A stretch of 64,000 nt of DNA. Source: Oceanimonas sp052119705 (GTDB lineage Bacteria; Pseudomonadota; Gammaproteobacteria; Enterobacterales; Aeromonadaceae). Position 1 is the first letter of the stretch. Each line of letters opens with the position of its first letter. The position numbers were made by a program, and so were the translations under genes. Positions 35,026 through 44,321 of the stretch are shown in pieces. Below the pieces are notes generated by a model that was not told the DNA's origin, did no database searches, and worked only from the letters and a program-made list of their open reading frames with translations. The stretch spans positions 53,654-117,653 of the forward strand of contig NZ_JBGQOP010000009.1 of assembly GCF_052119705.1 (NCBI RefSeq), in the 5' to 3' direction.

Positions 35026-36044
35026 GCTAACGCCTCATCTAAATAAGTTTCACCAGCAGCCCCTATCATGCGCACCTCAGGCTCAAGGCGTACACCAAAC
35101 CTTTGCTCTACGCGCTCACGCACTAAAGCCGCCAGTTGCAAAACATCCGCAGCCGTCGCGCCGCCATGATTGACCAGCACCAGCGCTTGCTGAGTATGTA
35201 CACCGGCACCACCCACTTGCACGCCTTTTAAGTCGGCTTGTTCAATCAGCCAACCCGCGGCCAACTTGCTCAAACCCGGCTCGGCGGCAAAAACCGGCAA
35301 CGCAGGCCACGCCAATTTAAGCGCCTCGGCCTGTGCCGTAACGACCTTAGGATTTTTGAAAAAACTACCGGCATTACCGAGCACTGCCGGATCGGGCAGC
35401 TTGGCTTGGCGAGTGGCACACACTCGTTCAAAAATTTCCGCCGCTGTGGCGGCCTCGCCTAATTCCGCCAGCGGCCCATAACCGAGCACCGGCTGCCAAG
35501 CTTTAGGCAAGCAAAAGGTTACGCTCACGATTAAATGGCTACGCGCCTCATGCTTAAACACGCTGTCGCGATAACCAAAGTCGCACTCAGCGACAGACCA
35601 GGTTTTATACTCGCCACTTTGCCAATCGAAGCTTTCGACCTGGCTACAAAACTGCGCCAACTCAACGCCATAAGCGCCAATATTTTGCACCGGCGAGGCG
35701 CCGACCGTACCGGGTATCAAACTTAAATTTTCCAGCCCTGGCATGCCATGCTCTAGACACCAGCACACCAGTTGATGCCAGTTTTCGCCGCCTTCTACTT
35801 TCACTAGCCAAGCATCTTCTGTCTCTGTGATTTGTTTACCCTTGAGTCGATTGACCAGTACCAACCCAGCATAGGCTTCGGTAAACAGCAGATTAGAACC
35901 CTCACCCACCAATAAAGGCATCTGTGGATAGGCTTGCCATAGACTTTGTAGCTGCTCGCGGGTAGTCAGTTCTACAAGTTGTTCTGCGGTGTGGTTAAGG
36001 CCAAAGGTGTTATAAGGGACGAGAGAAGCCGAGGTGACATGCAT
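35013..36044 (-). CDS. murB: UDP-N-acetylenolpyruvylglucosamine reductase
   Basis: 343 residues, type I MurB. FAD-binding LVGEGSNLLF, SLIPGTVGASPVQNIGAYG and catalytic GNAGSFFKNP (Ser proton donor) are visible. It makes UDP-MurNAc for peptidoglycan in the cytoplasm. The pair murB-birA is conserved in Gammaproteobacteria. Confidence 0.97.
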   Translation of the reverse strand: MHVTSASLVPYNTFGLNHTAEQLVELTTREQLQSLWQAYPQMPLLVGEGSNLLFTEAYAGLVLVNRLKGKQITETEDAWLVKVEGGENWHQLVCWCLEHGMPGLENLSLIPGTVGASPVQNIGAYGVELAQFCSQVESFDWQSGEYKTWSVAECDFGYRDSVFKHEARSHLIVSVTFCLPKAWQPVLGYGPLAELGEAATAAEIFERVCATRQAKLPDPAVLGNAGSFFKNPKVVTAQAEALKLAWPALPVFAAEPGLSKLAAGWLIEQADLKGVQVGGAGVHTQQALVLVNHGGATAADVLQLAALVRERVEQRFGVRLEPEVRMIGAAGETYLDEALACLN

Positions 36045-36093
36045 GATGAAGGTTCCTAAATAAATGCCGACTCAGTGTACCTTAAGTTGCTTA

Positions 36094-36126
36094 GCGTGAG
36101 GAGTAAGGCGTAAAGAGTGAGGGGGC
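36094..36126. repeat. family A dispersed repeat, copy 5
   Basis: GCGTGAGGAGTAAGGCGTAA continuing AGAGTGAGGGGGC. Single arm in the divergent murB-msrAB interval. Confidence 0.65.
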
Positions 36127-36268
36127 GAGATAAACCAGCATTGAGGGCTGTTTTTATGGAAAGACGAACTAAAAAATCATTAGCCTCGGTCTGATGGGTT
36201 TATAACGCGTTATTTTATCGTTTTTTATTCATCTTCTCGGCTCTTAAGCTTCTCCTGAAGGACAACTC

Positions 36269-38074
36269 ATGCCTCTTACACATAAATCCACTCGCTGGCT
36301 TAAGAACTTAGGTTCGGCCAGTGTTATTAGTTTGCTTAGTGCTGGTCTTTTGTTGGCCTGCGGTAAAGTGAGCAACGCCGAAAGTAATGCGGCTGCGGAC
36401 ACTCAAAACGTAAGCCCACAAAACACCGGCGTCACCCGCTCACGAGATATGTTGCCCACCAATATGCTTAAACAACTGCAGGCCCTGCCCCAGCTGACTA
36501 CAGGGCTAGGTGACAAGGGTGCCAACGTCATTGATGGCAATAAGCCCACCTTAGTGAAGTTTTGGGCCAGCTGGTGCCCGTTATGCTTGAGCACCTTAGA
36601 GGAAACCGAAAGTTGGCGCAGTGACCCTAAATTTACCCATCTCAACCTAGTCACCCTGGCCAGCCCAGGTCACTTGGGTGAAAAGGCTGATGCTAAATTT
36701 AGTGCTTGGTATGGAGTGCTGCAAGCGGACTACCCTGAGCTGCCTGTATTGGTGGATACCTCGGGGGAGCTTATCAAAAAACTGGGTCTGCAAGTGTATC
36801 CCAGCTGGGCGGTGCTAGATAAAAACGGCAATTTAGTGCAGCTTGTGAAAGGTAATATGACGGAGAGTCAGGCCTATGGCTTGGCTGATCAGGCAGCCAA
36901 TAATTTTGCAGCCTTAAAAAACAGCGGTGCTAAGCCCGCCACGGTAGCCCTAGACGGCGACAAAAATGAGACCAAGATCGAGGCCATTAAACAAAGAGAC
37001 GGCGTTTACTACAACGAACTAGGTCAGGCCATTAATACGCGTACCATTTATTTGGCCGGCGGATGTTTTTGGGGCGTAGAAGCCTATATGGAGCGCATTA
37101 ATGGCGTAGTCGATGCGGTATCTGGCTACGCCAATGGCGGTTTACCCAACCCCAGCTATGAGCAAGTGATTGGCGGCTCAGGCCATGCGGAGACGGTTAA
37201 GGTTACCTATAATGCGGACAAAACTAATCTTGAAACGCTATTAAAATACTATTTTCGGGTGATTGATCCCACCAGCCTCAATAAACAGGGCAATGACCGC
37301 GGCGTGCAGTATAGAAGCGGCATTTATTACACAGAGGCCGCAGATCAAGCTGTGATTGAGGCCGAAATTAACGAGCAGCAAGGTAAATATAAACAAAAGA
37401 TAGTGGTGGAAAATCAGACCCTAGATAACTTCTACTTGGCCGAAATGTATCATCAAGATTATTTAGCTAAAAATCCCAATGGTTATTGCCATGTCGATTT
37501 AAGCTTGGCGGATGACCAGCTTGCCGATGATGCAGCGGCTAATTCCGACGCCTCTCAACTGCAGCCGAGTAACGGTGAGTCTAATAAGTTGGCACCGGCT
37601 AATACCATAGCGGAAGCGTTAGCGGCCAAACGTTATGCGGGCTTTGATAAGGATGCGCTTAAGCGCACCTTGACCCGAGAGCAGTACAAGATCACGCAAA
37701 AATCGGGCACCGAGCGCGCCTACAGCCATGAATATGACCATTTATTTGCACCGGGTATTTACGTGGATGTAGTGAGCGGCGAGCCCTTGTTTTTATCCAC
37801 GGATAAATACGACTCACAATGCGGCTGGCCCAGCTTTACTCAACCTATAGACAGCCAAGTGATCACTGAGCACGAAGACAGCGCCTTTAATATGCTGCGG
37901 GTGGAAATTCGCTCCCGCGTGGCCGACTCCCATTTAGGCCATGTGTTTAACGATGGCCCTAAAGACAGAGGCGGCTTACGTTACTGCATCAATGGCGGCG
38001 CGCTGCAATTTATCCCATTAGAAGTGATGCCACAATCCGGTTACGGCGCCTTGGTGCCTCTGATCAAAAGTTAA
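36269..38074 (+). CDS. msrAB: secreted thioredoxin-MsrA-MsrB fusion (PilB type)
   Basis: 601 residues. A signal sequence ends in LLSAGLLLACG, a lipobox with Cys31, so it is probably a lipoprotein. Residues about 75-220 are a TlpA-like thioredoxin domain with WCPLC. Residues about 258-415 are MsrA (AGGCFWGVEAYMERI). Residues about 465-595 are MsrB (CGWPSF, SRVADSHLGHVF, catalytic RYCIN). The layout equals Neisseria PilB. It repairs both methionine sulfoxide epimers in the periplasm, with electrons delivered through the thioredoxin domain, presumably from a DsbD-type protein. Confidence 0.93.
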   Translation: MPLTHKSTRWLKNLGSASVISLLSAGLLLACGKVSNAESNAAADTQNVSPQNTGVTRSRDMLPTNMLKQLQALPQLTTGLGDKGANVIDGNKPTLVKFWASWCPLCLSTLEETESWRSDPKFTHLNLVTLASPGHLGEKADAKFSAWYGVLQADYPELPVLVDTSGELIKKLGLQVYPSWAVLDKNGNLVQLVKGNMTESQAYGLADQAANNFAALKNSGAKPATVALDGDKNETKIEAIKQRDGVYYNELGQAINTRTIYLAGGCFWGVEAYMERINGVVDAVSGYANGGLPNPSYEQVIGGSGHAETVKVTYNADKTNLETLLKYYFRVIDPTSLNKQGNDRGVQYRSGIYYTEAADQAVIEAEINEQQGKYKQKIVVENQTLDNFYLAEMYHQDYLAKNPNGYCHVDLSLADDQLADDAAANSDASQLQPSNGESNKLAPANTIAEALAAKRYAGFDKDALKRTLTREQYKITQKSGTERAYSHEYDHLFAPGIYVDVVSGEPLFLSTDKYDSQCGWPSFTQPIDSQVITEHEDSAFNMLRVEIRSRVADSHLGHVFNDGPKDRGGLRYCINGGALQFIPLEVMPQSGYGALVPLIKS

Positions 38075-38104
38075 CAGTTTGAGTTATCAGAACTTAAGAA
38101 ATAA

Positions 38105-38135
38105 AAAACGCTAAGGTTTCCCTTAGCGTTTTTTT
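38105..38135 (+). terminator. msrAB terminator
   Basis: AACGCTAAGG stem, TTT loop, CCCTTAGCGTT stem, then seven T. The A-run before the stem could also serve topB on the other strand. Confidence 0.9.
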
Positions 38136-38187
38136 GCTCATGTCATTCTGAAGGTGGTAAAACTGAGGGCGGTAAAAAGACCGCTAA

Positions 38188-40107
38188 CTAAGCGCGTTTT
38201 CGCTTAAATTTCTTACGAAATGCTTTGCCGTGGCCCTTAAGGCCGGTAAATTCGATTTTATCCACTTGGCTAATCAAGAGATCCAAGCCGCTCAGCATAG
38301 GCGTCATAAACTGTTGATAACTGATGCGTTTCTCCGCAATCGCATCCAACTGAGACTCCCAATGGGCCGTCATATCCGGCAAGGCCATGGTTGGCGGTAA
38401 AGATAAAATTAAGCGCCGCCCTACTTCAGTAGCATGGATCTCCTTGCCTTTTTTAATTAAAAAATCCCGCTTAAACAGTAACTCAATAATGCCTGCTCGC
38501 GTGGCCTCAGTGCCCAAACCATCCGTGTCTCTTAATACTTTTTTGATCTCAGGATCCGACACGTATCGGGCGATACCTGTCATGGCCGCCAGTAAAGTCG
38601 CATCGGTGAAATGACGAGGCGGACTGGTCTGCTTCTCATCCAAGCGGCCATCAATACACTGCACGCCCTGCCCTTTAACCACCTCAGGTAATCGAATAGC
38701 GGAGAACTCTTCATCCTCTCCAGCAGATGAGCCTTTTGATGAGCGCTCAGGAAAAAGTGCCTTCCAACCTTTACTCAGCACTTCTTTTTGCCGGCTGATA
38801 AAAGCGCCGCCGGCCACTTCGGTCTCTATCTGCTTTTCTTGGTATTGAAAAGGCGGATAAAACTGCATCAAATATTGCCGAGCTACCAGCTCATAGATCT
38901 GTAGTTCATCCGCCGATAGGCGGCTGCCATCCAACCCTCGACTAGTCGGAATAATGGCGTGGTGGGCACCGACTTTGGCATCGTTCCAAGCTTTAGACTT
39001 AAGGGAGAGATCCGCATTACTAACGGCCTCACTCAGTGCCGAGCAGGTTTTGCTGACCGCTTGCACTACCTTTAATTTATCTTGGTAATGACCATTGGGT
39101 AAATAGCGGCAATCGGAACGCGGATAGGTGATCAGCTTGTGTCGCTCATAAAGCTGCTGACAAATATCCAGCGTTTTTTGCGCCGTTAAATTAAAGCGCC
39201 TAGAGGCATCAATTTGCAGCGAAGATAAGTTGTAGGGCAAAGGCGGCGCTTGTTTTTTTAGGCTCTCGGTGACAGCCGTTACCTGTCCTGCTTGGCCCAC
39301 GACTTTTCTCAGCACAGTTTCGGCAAGCTTTTTTAATAATACTCGGCCGTCTTCGTCCATATAGGGTTCGCAGGCAGTACTGGGTTGCCACTTTGCAGTA
39401 TAGGTTTCGTTATTGGCCGTATTAAGCGTAATAAACACCTCATAAAAAGGCTTAGTCACGAAGTTTTCAATTTCCAGATCACGGTGCACCACTAGCCCTA
39501 AAATCGGCGTTTGTACCCGGCCCACCGACAACACTCCTTGATAGCCCGATGCCTGACCTTGCAGCGTACACAGACGCGTCATATTAATGCCATATAGCCA
39601 GTCGGCACGGGATCGCGCCAAGGCAGACGTGGCCAGCGGGATAAAATCGCTGTTAGGGCGCAGATCTTTTAGGGAGCGCTTGATGGCATCTGGGTTCATA
39701 TCGTTGATTAAACAGCGCTGGGCGGCGGCGCGTTTAGCCTTAGGCACCTTGCAGTAGTTAATGATCTCATCAACCAGTATTTGCCCAACCCTGTCCGGGT
39801 CACCCATATTGACCAGCACATCAGCTTGCTTAACCAATTTTTTGACCACGTTAAACTGCTTTTTGGTGGCGGCCTTAACGGTATGCAGCCAAACGTCTGG
39901 CACTATGGGTAGGTGGTCTTTACGCCATTTTTTATAGTCTGCATTATAAGCCTCGGGCTGTGCCTGCTCGAGTAAATGACCAATACACCAAGTCACCACA
40001 TCGCCATTGGCGGCGGTAATAAAACCATCGCCCTTTTGCTGTGGCTTAGGCAGTACATCAGCCACGGCGCGGCCGACACTGGGCTTTTCAGCTATATACA
40101 GGATCAC
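38188..40107 (-). CDS. topB: DNA topoisomerase III
   Basis: 639 residues. Toprim N-terminus MILYIAEKPSVGRAVADVLPKP, catalytic Tyr in KLITYPRSDCRYLP, and C-terminal DGLGTEATRAGIIELLFKR and LPDMTAHWE all match TopB. The DxDxE triad of the toprim domain reads GDPDRVGQ instead of GDPDREGQ: the third acidic residue is Val (codon GTT). The enzyme normally decatenates DNA with Mg2+ bound there, so activity may be altered. The C-terminal tail is short and basic. Confidence 0.93.
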   Translation of the reverse strand: MILYIAEKPSVGRAVADVLPKPQQKGDGFITAANGDVVTWCIGHLLEQAQPEAYNADYKKWRKDHLPIVPDVWLHTVKAATKKQFNVVKKLVKQADVLVNMGDPDRVGQILVDEIINYCKVPKAKRAAAQRCLINDMNPDAIKRSLKDLRPNSDFIPLATSALARSRADWLYGINMTRLCTLQGQASGYQGVLSVGRVQTPILGLVVHRDLEIENFVTKPFYEVFITLNTANNETYTAKWQPSTACEPYMDEDGRVLLKKLAETVLRKVVGQAGQVTAVTESLKKQAPPLPYNLSSLQIDASRRFNLTAQKTLDICQQLYERHKLITYPRSDCRYLPNGHYQDKLKVVQAVSKTCSALSEAVSNADLSLKSKAWNDAKVGAHHAIIPTSRGLDGSRLSADELQIYELVARQYLMQFYPPFQYQEKQIETEVAGGAFISRQKEVLSKGWKALFPERSSKGSSAGEDEEFSAIRLPEVVKGQGVQCIDGRLDEKQTSPPRHFTDATLLAAMTGIARYVSDPEIKKVLRDTDGLGTEATRAGIIELLFKRDFLIKKGKEIHATEVGRRLILSLPPTMALPDMTAHWESQLDAIAEKRISYQQFMTPMLSGLDLLISQVDKIEFTGLKGHGKAFRKKFKRKRA

Positions 40108-40157
40108 TTACTTTTTTCGCTCCCTTATTTGGCAATACGATGAGCATCTTTAGCCGC

Positions 40158-40619
40158 TTAATAATCATCCTGCAGTAAAAAATCGTCCATGCATTCCACC
40201 AGATAAATCCAGTCATCTTCCAGTACCGGCGTCACCGGGTCTTCGTCACCCTCGCCATATTCTTGCCAATAAAAAGCACGCAGCGCCAGCGGAAAGTCGC
40301 CATAGTCTTCGGCCAAGGCAGACAAAGAGCCAAACCACAGAATGCGGGTTAAGCCAGCAGTGAGATCATTGAGGTATTCCGTTAATACCTCAGGATCGGG
40401 ATATTGCTCAATCAATAAGGTGAAGCGCTCTCTGGCAACCTCGATTTGCTCGGGCTCAAGCTCACCCAATTCGGCCACATAATTGAGGTACTCACCCAGC
40501 AAGTGCTCAAAAGCCTGACCTTCATCTTCGAGCCACTGACAACGGGTTTCTTTGCGACTGATCACCGACAAGGCAACCCCTTCATCGAGAAAACACAGTG
40601 CCCACGCCTGATTATCCAT
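40158..40619 (-). CDS. conserved-type hypothetical acidic protein
   Basis: 153 residues, strongly acidic, without signal peptide or membrane segment. Helical with aromatic residues (LPLALRAFYWQEYGEG...). The C-terminus is DDFLLQDDY. I do not recognise the family. It starts with ATG at 40619 and lies 50 bases upstream of topB in the same direction, so the two may share a transcript. Confidence 0.6.
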   Translation of the reverse strand: MDNQAWALCFLDEGVALSVISRKETRCQWLEDEGQAFEHLLGEYLNYVAELGELEPEQIEVARERFTLLIEQYPDPEVLTEYLNDLTAGLTRILWFGSLSALAEDYGDFPLALRAFYWQEYGEGDEDPVTPVLEDDWIYLVECMDDFLLQDDY

Positions 40620-40716
40620 GTATTACTCCGCCTAACTTGGCCATAAAGATGAGTGTCCAGTTTAGCGCAATGGCAAGATGAGAGGAAACCTAGCCAGAGC
40701 TTCTGGATGACTGATA

Positions 40717-40741
40717 ATAAAAAACGGCCACTGGGGCCGTT
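40717..40741 (-). terminator. msrPQ terminator
   Basis: ACGGCC stem, ACTGG loop, GGCCGT stem at 40724-40740, followed on the minus strand by a T-run (TTTTTTATTA). Confidence 0.88.
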
Positions 40742-40744
40742 AGA

Positions 40745-41371
40745 TTACTTGTTTAGCAGGCGCCTAACTGGGCGTAACAACTTATCCCGTCGCCACCACA
40801 ATAGACTCAAGCTGAGCAACAGATAAATCAGCGGCTGTATCCAACCCGACTTAACCGCCCACCAATAATGAATGGGAATTAAAATGGCGACCAAATAAAC
40901 CCAATTATGCAAGCGTTGCCAAGAGCGGCCTAAGCGACGTTGAATTTTTTGCAGCGATGTCAAACTCAGCAACAAGAGTATTAACCAAGACAACATGCCC
41001 AACGTAATAAAACCGCGCTTAATAATTTCACTGCCAATCAGGCTCCAGCCCCATTGCAAGTCCAACCATAACCAGATCAGTAGATGCAAGCAGGCATAAG
41101 TAAAGCTCCACAGGCCGATAAGACGGCGCACCTTGATCAAAGGCGCACTTTTAAGTGCCTTAGCCAGCGGCGACACGCATAAGCTCAGCAATAAAATGCG
41201 CAGCGCCCAATCACCTGTGTACTGAATTAACTCAGGGATAGGATCGGCACTAAAGCGCCCAACCGAGAAGGCCCAAGGCAGCCACAACAGTGGCAACATG
41301 GCAGCCAGTTGCAATAGTACTTTAAGGCCAGTTATTTGTTTCGGGCTTAATTTTATACGCAGCGCTTTCAC
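40745..41371 (-). CDS. msrQ: heme-binding membrane subunit MsrQ
   Basis: 208 residues with about six membrane segments. Conserved His in the CLHLLIWLWL and LHNWVYLVAILIPIHYWW segments ligate heme. It supplies quinol electrons to MsrP in the periplasm. Starts directly after the msrP stop (one operon). Confidence 0.94.
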   Translation of the reverse strand: MKALRIKLSPKQITGLKVLLQLAAMLPLLWLPWAFSVGRFSADPIPELIQYTGDWALRILLLSLCVSPLAKALKSAPLIKVRRLIGLWSFTYACLHLLIWLWLDLQWGWSLIGSEIIKRGFITLGMLSWLILLLLSLTSLQKIQRRLGRSWQRLHNWVYLVAILIPIHYWWAVKSGWIQPLIYLLLSLSLLWWRRDKLLRPVRRLLNK

Positions 41372-42412
41372 CTAGTAGAACTTCCGCAGATCCATGCCTT
41401 GATAGAGGCTGGCCACTTCGTCTTCATAGCCGTTAAACATCAAGGTGGGCTGGCGTTCACTGCCAAATAAGCCGCCCTCGGCGATCACTCGCTCGGTCGC
41501 TTGGCTCCACCGCGGATGATCCACCTTAGGATTAACGTTGGCATAAAAACCGTATTCTTGAGCCGCTAACTTATTCCAAGTAGTGGGGGGTTGTTTATCG
41601 GTCAGATGAATACGTACGATCGACTTAATACCTTTAAAGCCGTATTTCCACGGCAACACCAAGCGCACTGGCGCGCCATTTTGCGGCGGTAGCGTTTTGC
41701 CGTACATACCGACCGCAAGCAAGGCCAACGGATGCATGGCTTCGTCTAGGCGCAAGCCCTCCACGTAGGGATATTCAATGCCGCCGCCCACAAAGCGCGA
41801 TGCTTGGCCGCGCATCTGTTTCGGATCATAGAGGGTTTCAAAGGCTACATACTTGGCCTTGGAGTTAGGACTGGCGGCCTTGATGATACTGGCTAACGGC
41901 ACACCCAACCAAGGGATCACCATAGACCAAGCTTCCACACAGCGATGGCGATAAATACGCTCTTCTAACTGCTGTTTTTCCAGCCAAGCCCACACATCTA
42001 TGGTTTGCGGTTTATCAACTTCTCCGGAAATAGTAATGGTCCACGGCTTGGTATTAAATTGTTGGGCATAGCGCACGGGATCGGATTTATCGGCACCAAA
42101 CTCGTAGAAATTATTATAACTGGTGGCTACCCGTTCGGCGGTAGATGGCACCTGCAGCTGATAGGCTTTTGGCTGGCTGAAGGTCAGCGGTTCAGTGCGG
42201 GCCACGGCCTCTTTCGCACCCTGAGCTTTATTTTCAGGCTCTTTACTTCCTAATAAAGAATCCAGAAAACTGGCACTGGCCGGCCCACTTAAAGCGGCCG
42301 CCCCCAGACCTAAACCAAGCCCTTGCACTATTTGGCGGCGTTGACGATACACAGATTCAGGGGTGACCTGACTCTCGCTTAAGTGAGATTTTTTCTTAAT
42401 TATGAGTCTCAT
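41372..42412 (-). CDS. msrP: periplasmic methionine sulfoxide reductase MsrP
   Basis: 346 residues. Twin-arginine signal RQRRQIVQGLGLGLGAAAL, then YNNFYEFG and the molybdopterin ligand Cys in YRHRCVEAWSM. APVRLVLPWKYGFKGIKSI and the C-terminal PTLMFNGYEDEVASLYQGMDL match E. coli YedY/MsrP. It reduces methionine sulfoxide in periplasmic proteins; Tat exports it folded. Operon msrP-msrQ. Confidence 0.96.
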   Translation of the reverse strand: MRLIIKKKSHLSESQVTPESVYRQRRQIVQGLGLGLGAAALSGPASASFLDSLLGSKEPENKAQGAKEAVARTEPLTFSQPKAYQLQVPSTAERVATSYNNFYEFGADKSDPVRYAQQFNTKPWTITISGEVDKPQTIDVWAWLEKQQLEERIYRHRCVEAWSMVIPWLGVPLASIIKAASPNSKAKYVAFETLYDPKQMRGQASRFVGGGIEYPYVEGLRLDEAMHPLALLAVGMYGKTLPPQNGAPVRLVLPWKYGFKGIKSIVRIHLTDKQPPTTWNKLAAQEYGFYANVNPKVDHPRWSQATERVIAEGGLFGSERQPTLMFNGYEDEVASLYQGMDLRKFY

Positions 42413-42480
42413 ATGAATTCCGTGGTGATCGTAAAAGATTAACGGCTATCTACTAAGAGCGTGCTCTCCACGAAAAAATT

Positions 42481-43827
42481 TCATTGCTCACGTTTTTCCT
42501 TATAGACGCTGGCCTCAATACCGTGGCGGCTGAGCAGCTTATAAAAATCCGTGCGATTGCGCCCAGCCAAGCTCGCCGCCTGACTCACGTTACCGTCTGT
42601 CATACGCAAAATTTTATGTAAATAAAGACGCTCAAACTCGGCTCGCGCCTCATTAAAGGTCGGAAAACGCTCACCGCTGTCCGCTAAAATACCTTCTAAT
42701 AGCTGAGTGCCGATCACGGGCGCCGAAGCCATGGCCACAGCTTGCTCCACCACGTTGAGTAATTGGCGCACATTACCCGGCCAGTGTGCAGCAGCCAACA
42801 TGGCTAAGGCCTCAGGAGAGAAGCCCGTCACCGGTGTTTGTTGGCGCGCTTTAAGTTGCTCTAGCGCCTGGCGCGCTAACAAGGGAATATCTTCTGGCCT
42901 GTGTTCGAGTGCCGGCAGTTGCAAGTTCATGACATTGAGGCGATAAAACAAGTCTTCACGAAACTGCCCCTGCTCCATGGCGGTAACTAAGTCGCGACTG
43001 GTCGATGACAAGACGCGCACATCAGTAGCCATATTCTCACTGGCCCCTAAAGCCCGCACTTGCTGCTGCGCCAAAACCTGTAGCAATTTACCTTGTAAAG
43101 CCAGGCTCAGTTCCCCCACATCTTCTAACAACACAGTACCGCCGGCGGCGGTAACAAAAATCCCTGGGTGATCTGAGATGGCGCCAGCAAAGGCCCCTTT
43201 TACGTGACCAAATAGCTCAGATTCGAGTAGTTGTTCGGTAACGGCACCGCAGTTAAGAGAGATAAAGGGATAATCTTGACGCGGGCTCGCATCATGCAGC
43301 GCCTCGGCCAACAGCGCCTTTCCTGAACCTGAAGGCCCAGTCAGTAACACGCTAATATCTAGCGGCGCTATACGCCGTGCCTGCTCCAACAAGGCAATCA
43401 TGATAGGACTGCGGGTATGCAATATTTGCTGCCAATCATCGACCACGGCGGGCAAGGATACCGCCAGAGCATGATTAATGGTTTTACGTAATTCTTCTTT
43501 ATCAATCGGCTTAGTTAAAAAACCAAATACGCCCGAGCGCGTGGCAGTAATGGCATCTGTGATAGAGCCATGAGCCGTCATTATCACCACCGGCAGACCC
43601 ACGTGCAGACGCTGAATACGCTCAAATAGCGCCAAGCCGTCCATACCATCCATACGCAAATCACTTAATACTAGGTCAGGCCGCTCTTGCTCTAACCAAG
43701 TTAAGGCTTCGGCACCGCTGCTCGCCGTGGTCACGGCAAAGCCTTCACTCCTTAGACGTAATCCTAACAATTTCAATAAGCTGACATCATCGTCAACCAG
43801 TAATATTCTGGCTTTACGTTTCATCAC
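42481..43827 (-). CDS. glrR: sigma54-type response regulator GlrR (QseF)
   Basis: 448 residues. Receiver with phosphoacceptor Asp56 (LVLSDLRMDG), AAA+ domain, and Fis-type HTH (NVSQAASLAGRNRTDFYKLL). Gene order glrK-qseG-glrR supports the name. Oddities: the sigma54-contacting loop reads GAFAGA instead of GAFTGA; Walker A is GPSGSGKALLA instead of ...GKE; Walker B is LLEDVGEL instead of LFLDEIG. These changes hit residues needed for sigma54 activation, so it may have weak or altered activity. Confidence 0.9.
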   Translation of the reverse strand: MMKRKARILLVDDDVSLLKLLGLRLRSEGFAVTTASSGAEALTWLEQERPDLVLSDLRMDGMDGLALFERIQRLHVGLPVVIMTAHGSITDAITATRSGVFGFLTKPIDKEELRKTINHALAVSLPAVVDDWQQILHTRSPIMIALLEQARRIAPLDISVLLTGPSGSGKALLAEALHDASPRQDYPFISLNCGAVTEQLLESELFGHVKGAFAGAISDHPGIFVTAAGGTVLLEDVGELSLALQGKLLQVLAQQQVRALGASENMATDVRVLSSTSRDLVTAMEQGQFREDLFYRLNVMNLQLPALEHRPEDIPLLARQALEQLKARQQTPVTGFSPEALAMLAAAHWPGNVRQLLNVVEQAVAMASAPVIGTQLLEGILADSGERFPTFNEARAEFERLYLHKILRMTDGNVSQAASLAGRNRTDFYKLLSRHGIEASVYKEKREQ

Positions 43828-43829
43828 AG

Positions 43830-44321
43830 TTACTCTTGAAATTTACGATCGTTGATCTGCTGATCGATACTGGCCAGCTCTTTCAGTTTTTGGGTCAAAT
43901 TATTAATTTGCTGCTGACGATCCGCTAACTGACGCTGTTGTTGTAATATTTCTTGGTTATAGCCTTGGTAGACACTTAATAACTGCTGCTCCGCCGTTGA
44001 AACGCTGGCTAAATGTTGTTGAAACAATTGTTGAGCTTGCTGGCGTTGGCTATAACTGGCCTTAGGGTGGCTCAGCCATACTGCGCGCTTTAATTCAGCA
44101 TGCGGGGCATTTTTTAACTGCGCTAGCGCCTGCTGGCGTTGGTGGTCATTGCTGTCCGACACTCTATCTGACAAGTCTAACCAAGCTTTAAGCTGAGTAG
44201 ACTCATTAGGTAGGTTAAGTTCAACCTTAGGCTCTGGCTGCTGATTGAAGGGAAAAGGAAAAGGCAAGGTACAACCAGACAACATCAGCGCCAAGGCGGC
44301 GCCATACCATGCTTTATTCAT
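43830..44321 (-). CDS. qseG: QseG-like lipoprotein
   Basis: 163 residues from ATG 44321 (MNKAWYGAALALMLSGC), with AAGGAA as ribosome-binding site; the longer frame lies inside glrK. Lipobox LMLSGC gives Cys17. The rest is helical and Gln-rich with a C-terminal coiled coil (QQQINNLTQKLKELASI). In enterobacteria QseG is an outer-membrane lipoprotein that interacts with GlrK. It overlaps the glrK end by 8 bases. Confidence 0.82.
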   Translation of the reverse strand: MNKAWYGAALALMLSGCTLPFPFPFNQQPEPKVELNLPNESTQLKAWLDLSDRVSDSNDHQRQQALAQLKNAPHAELKRAVWLSHPKASYSQRQQAQQLFQQHLASVSTAEQQLLSVYQGYNQEILQQQRQLADRQQQINNLTQKLKELASIDQQINDRKFQE

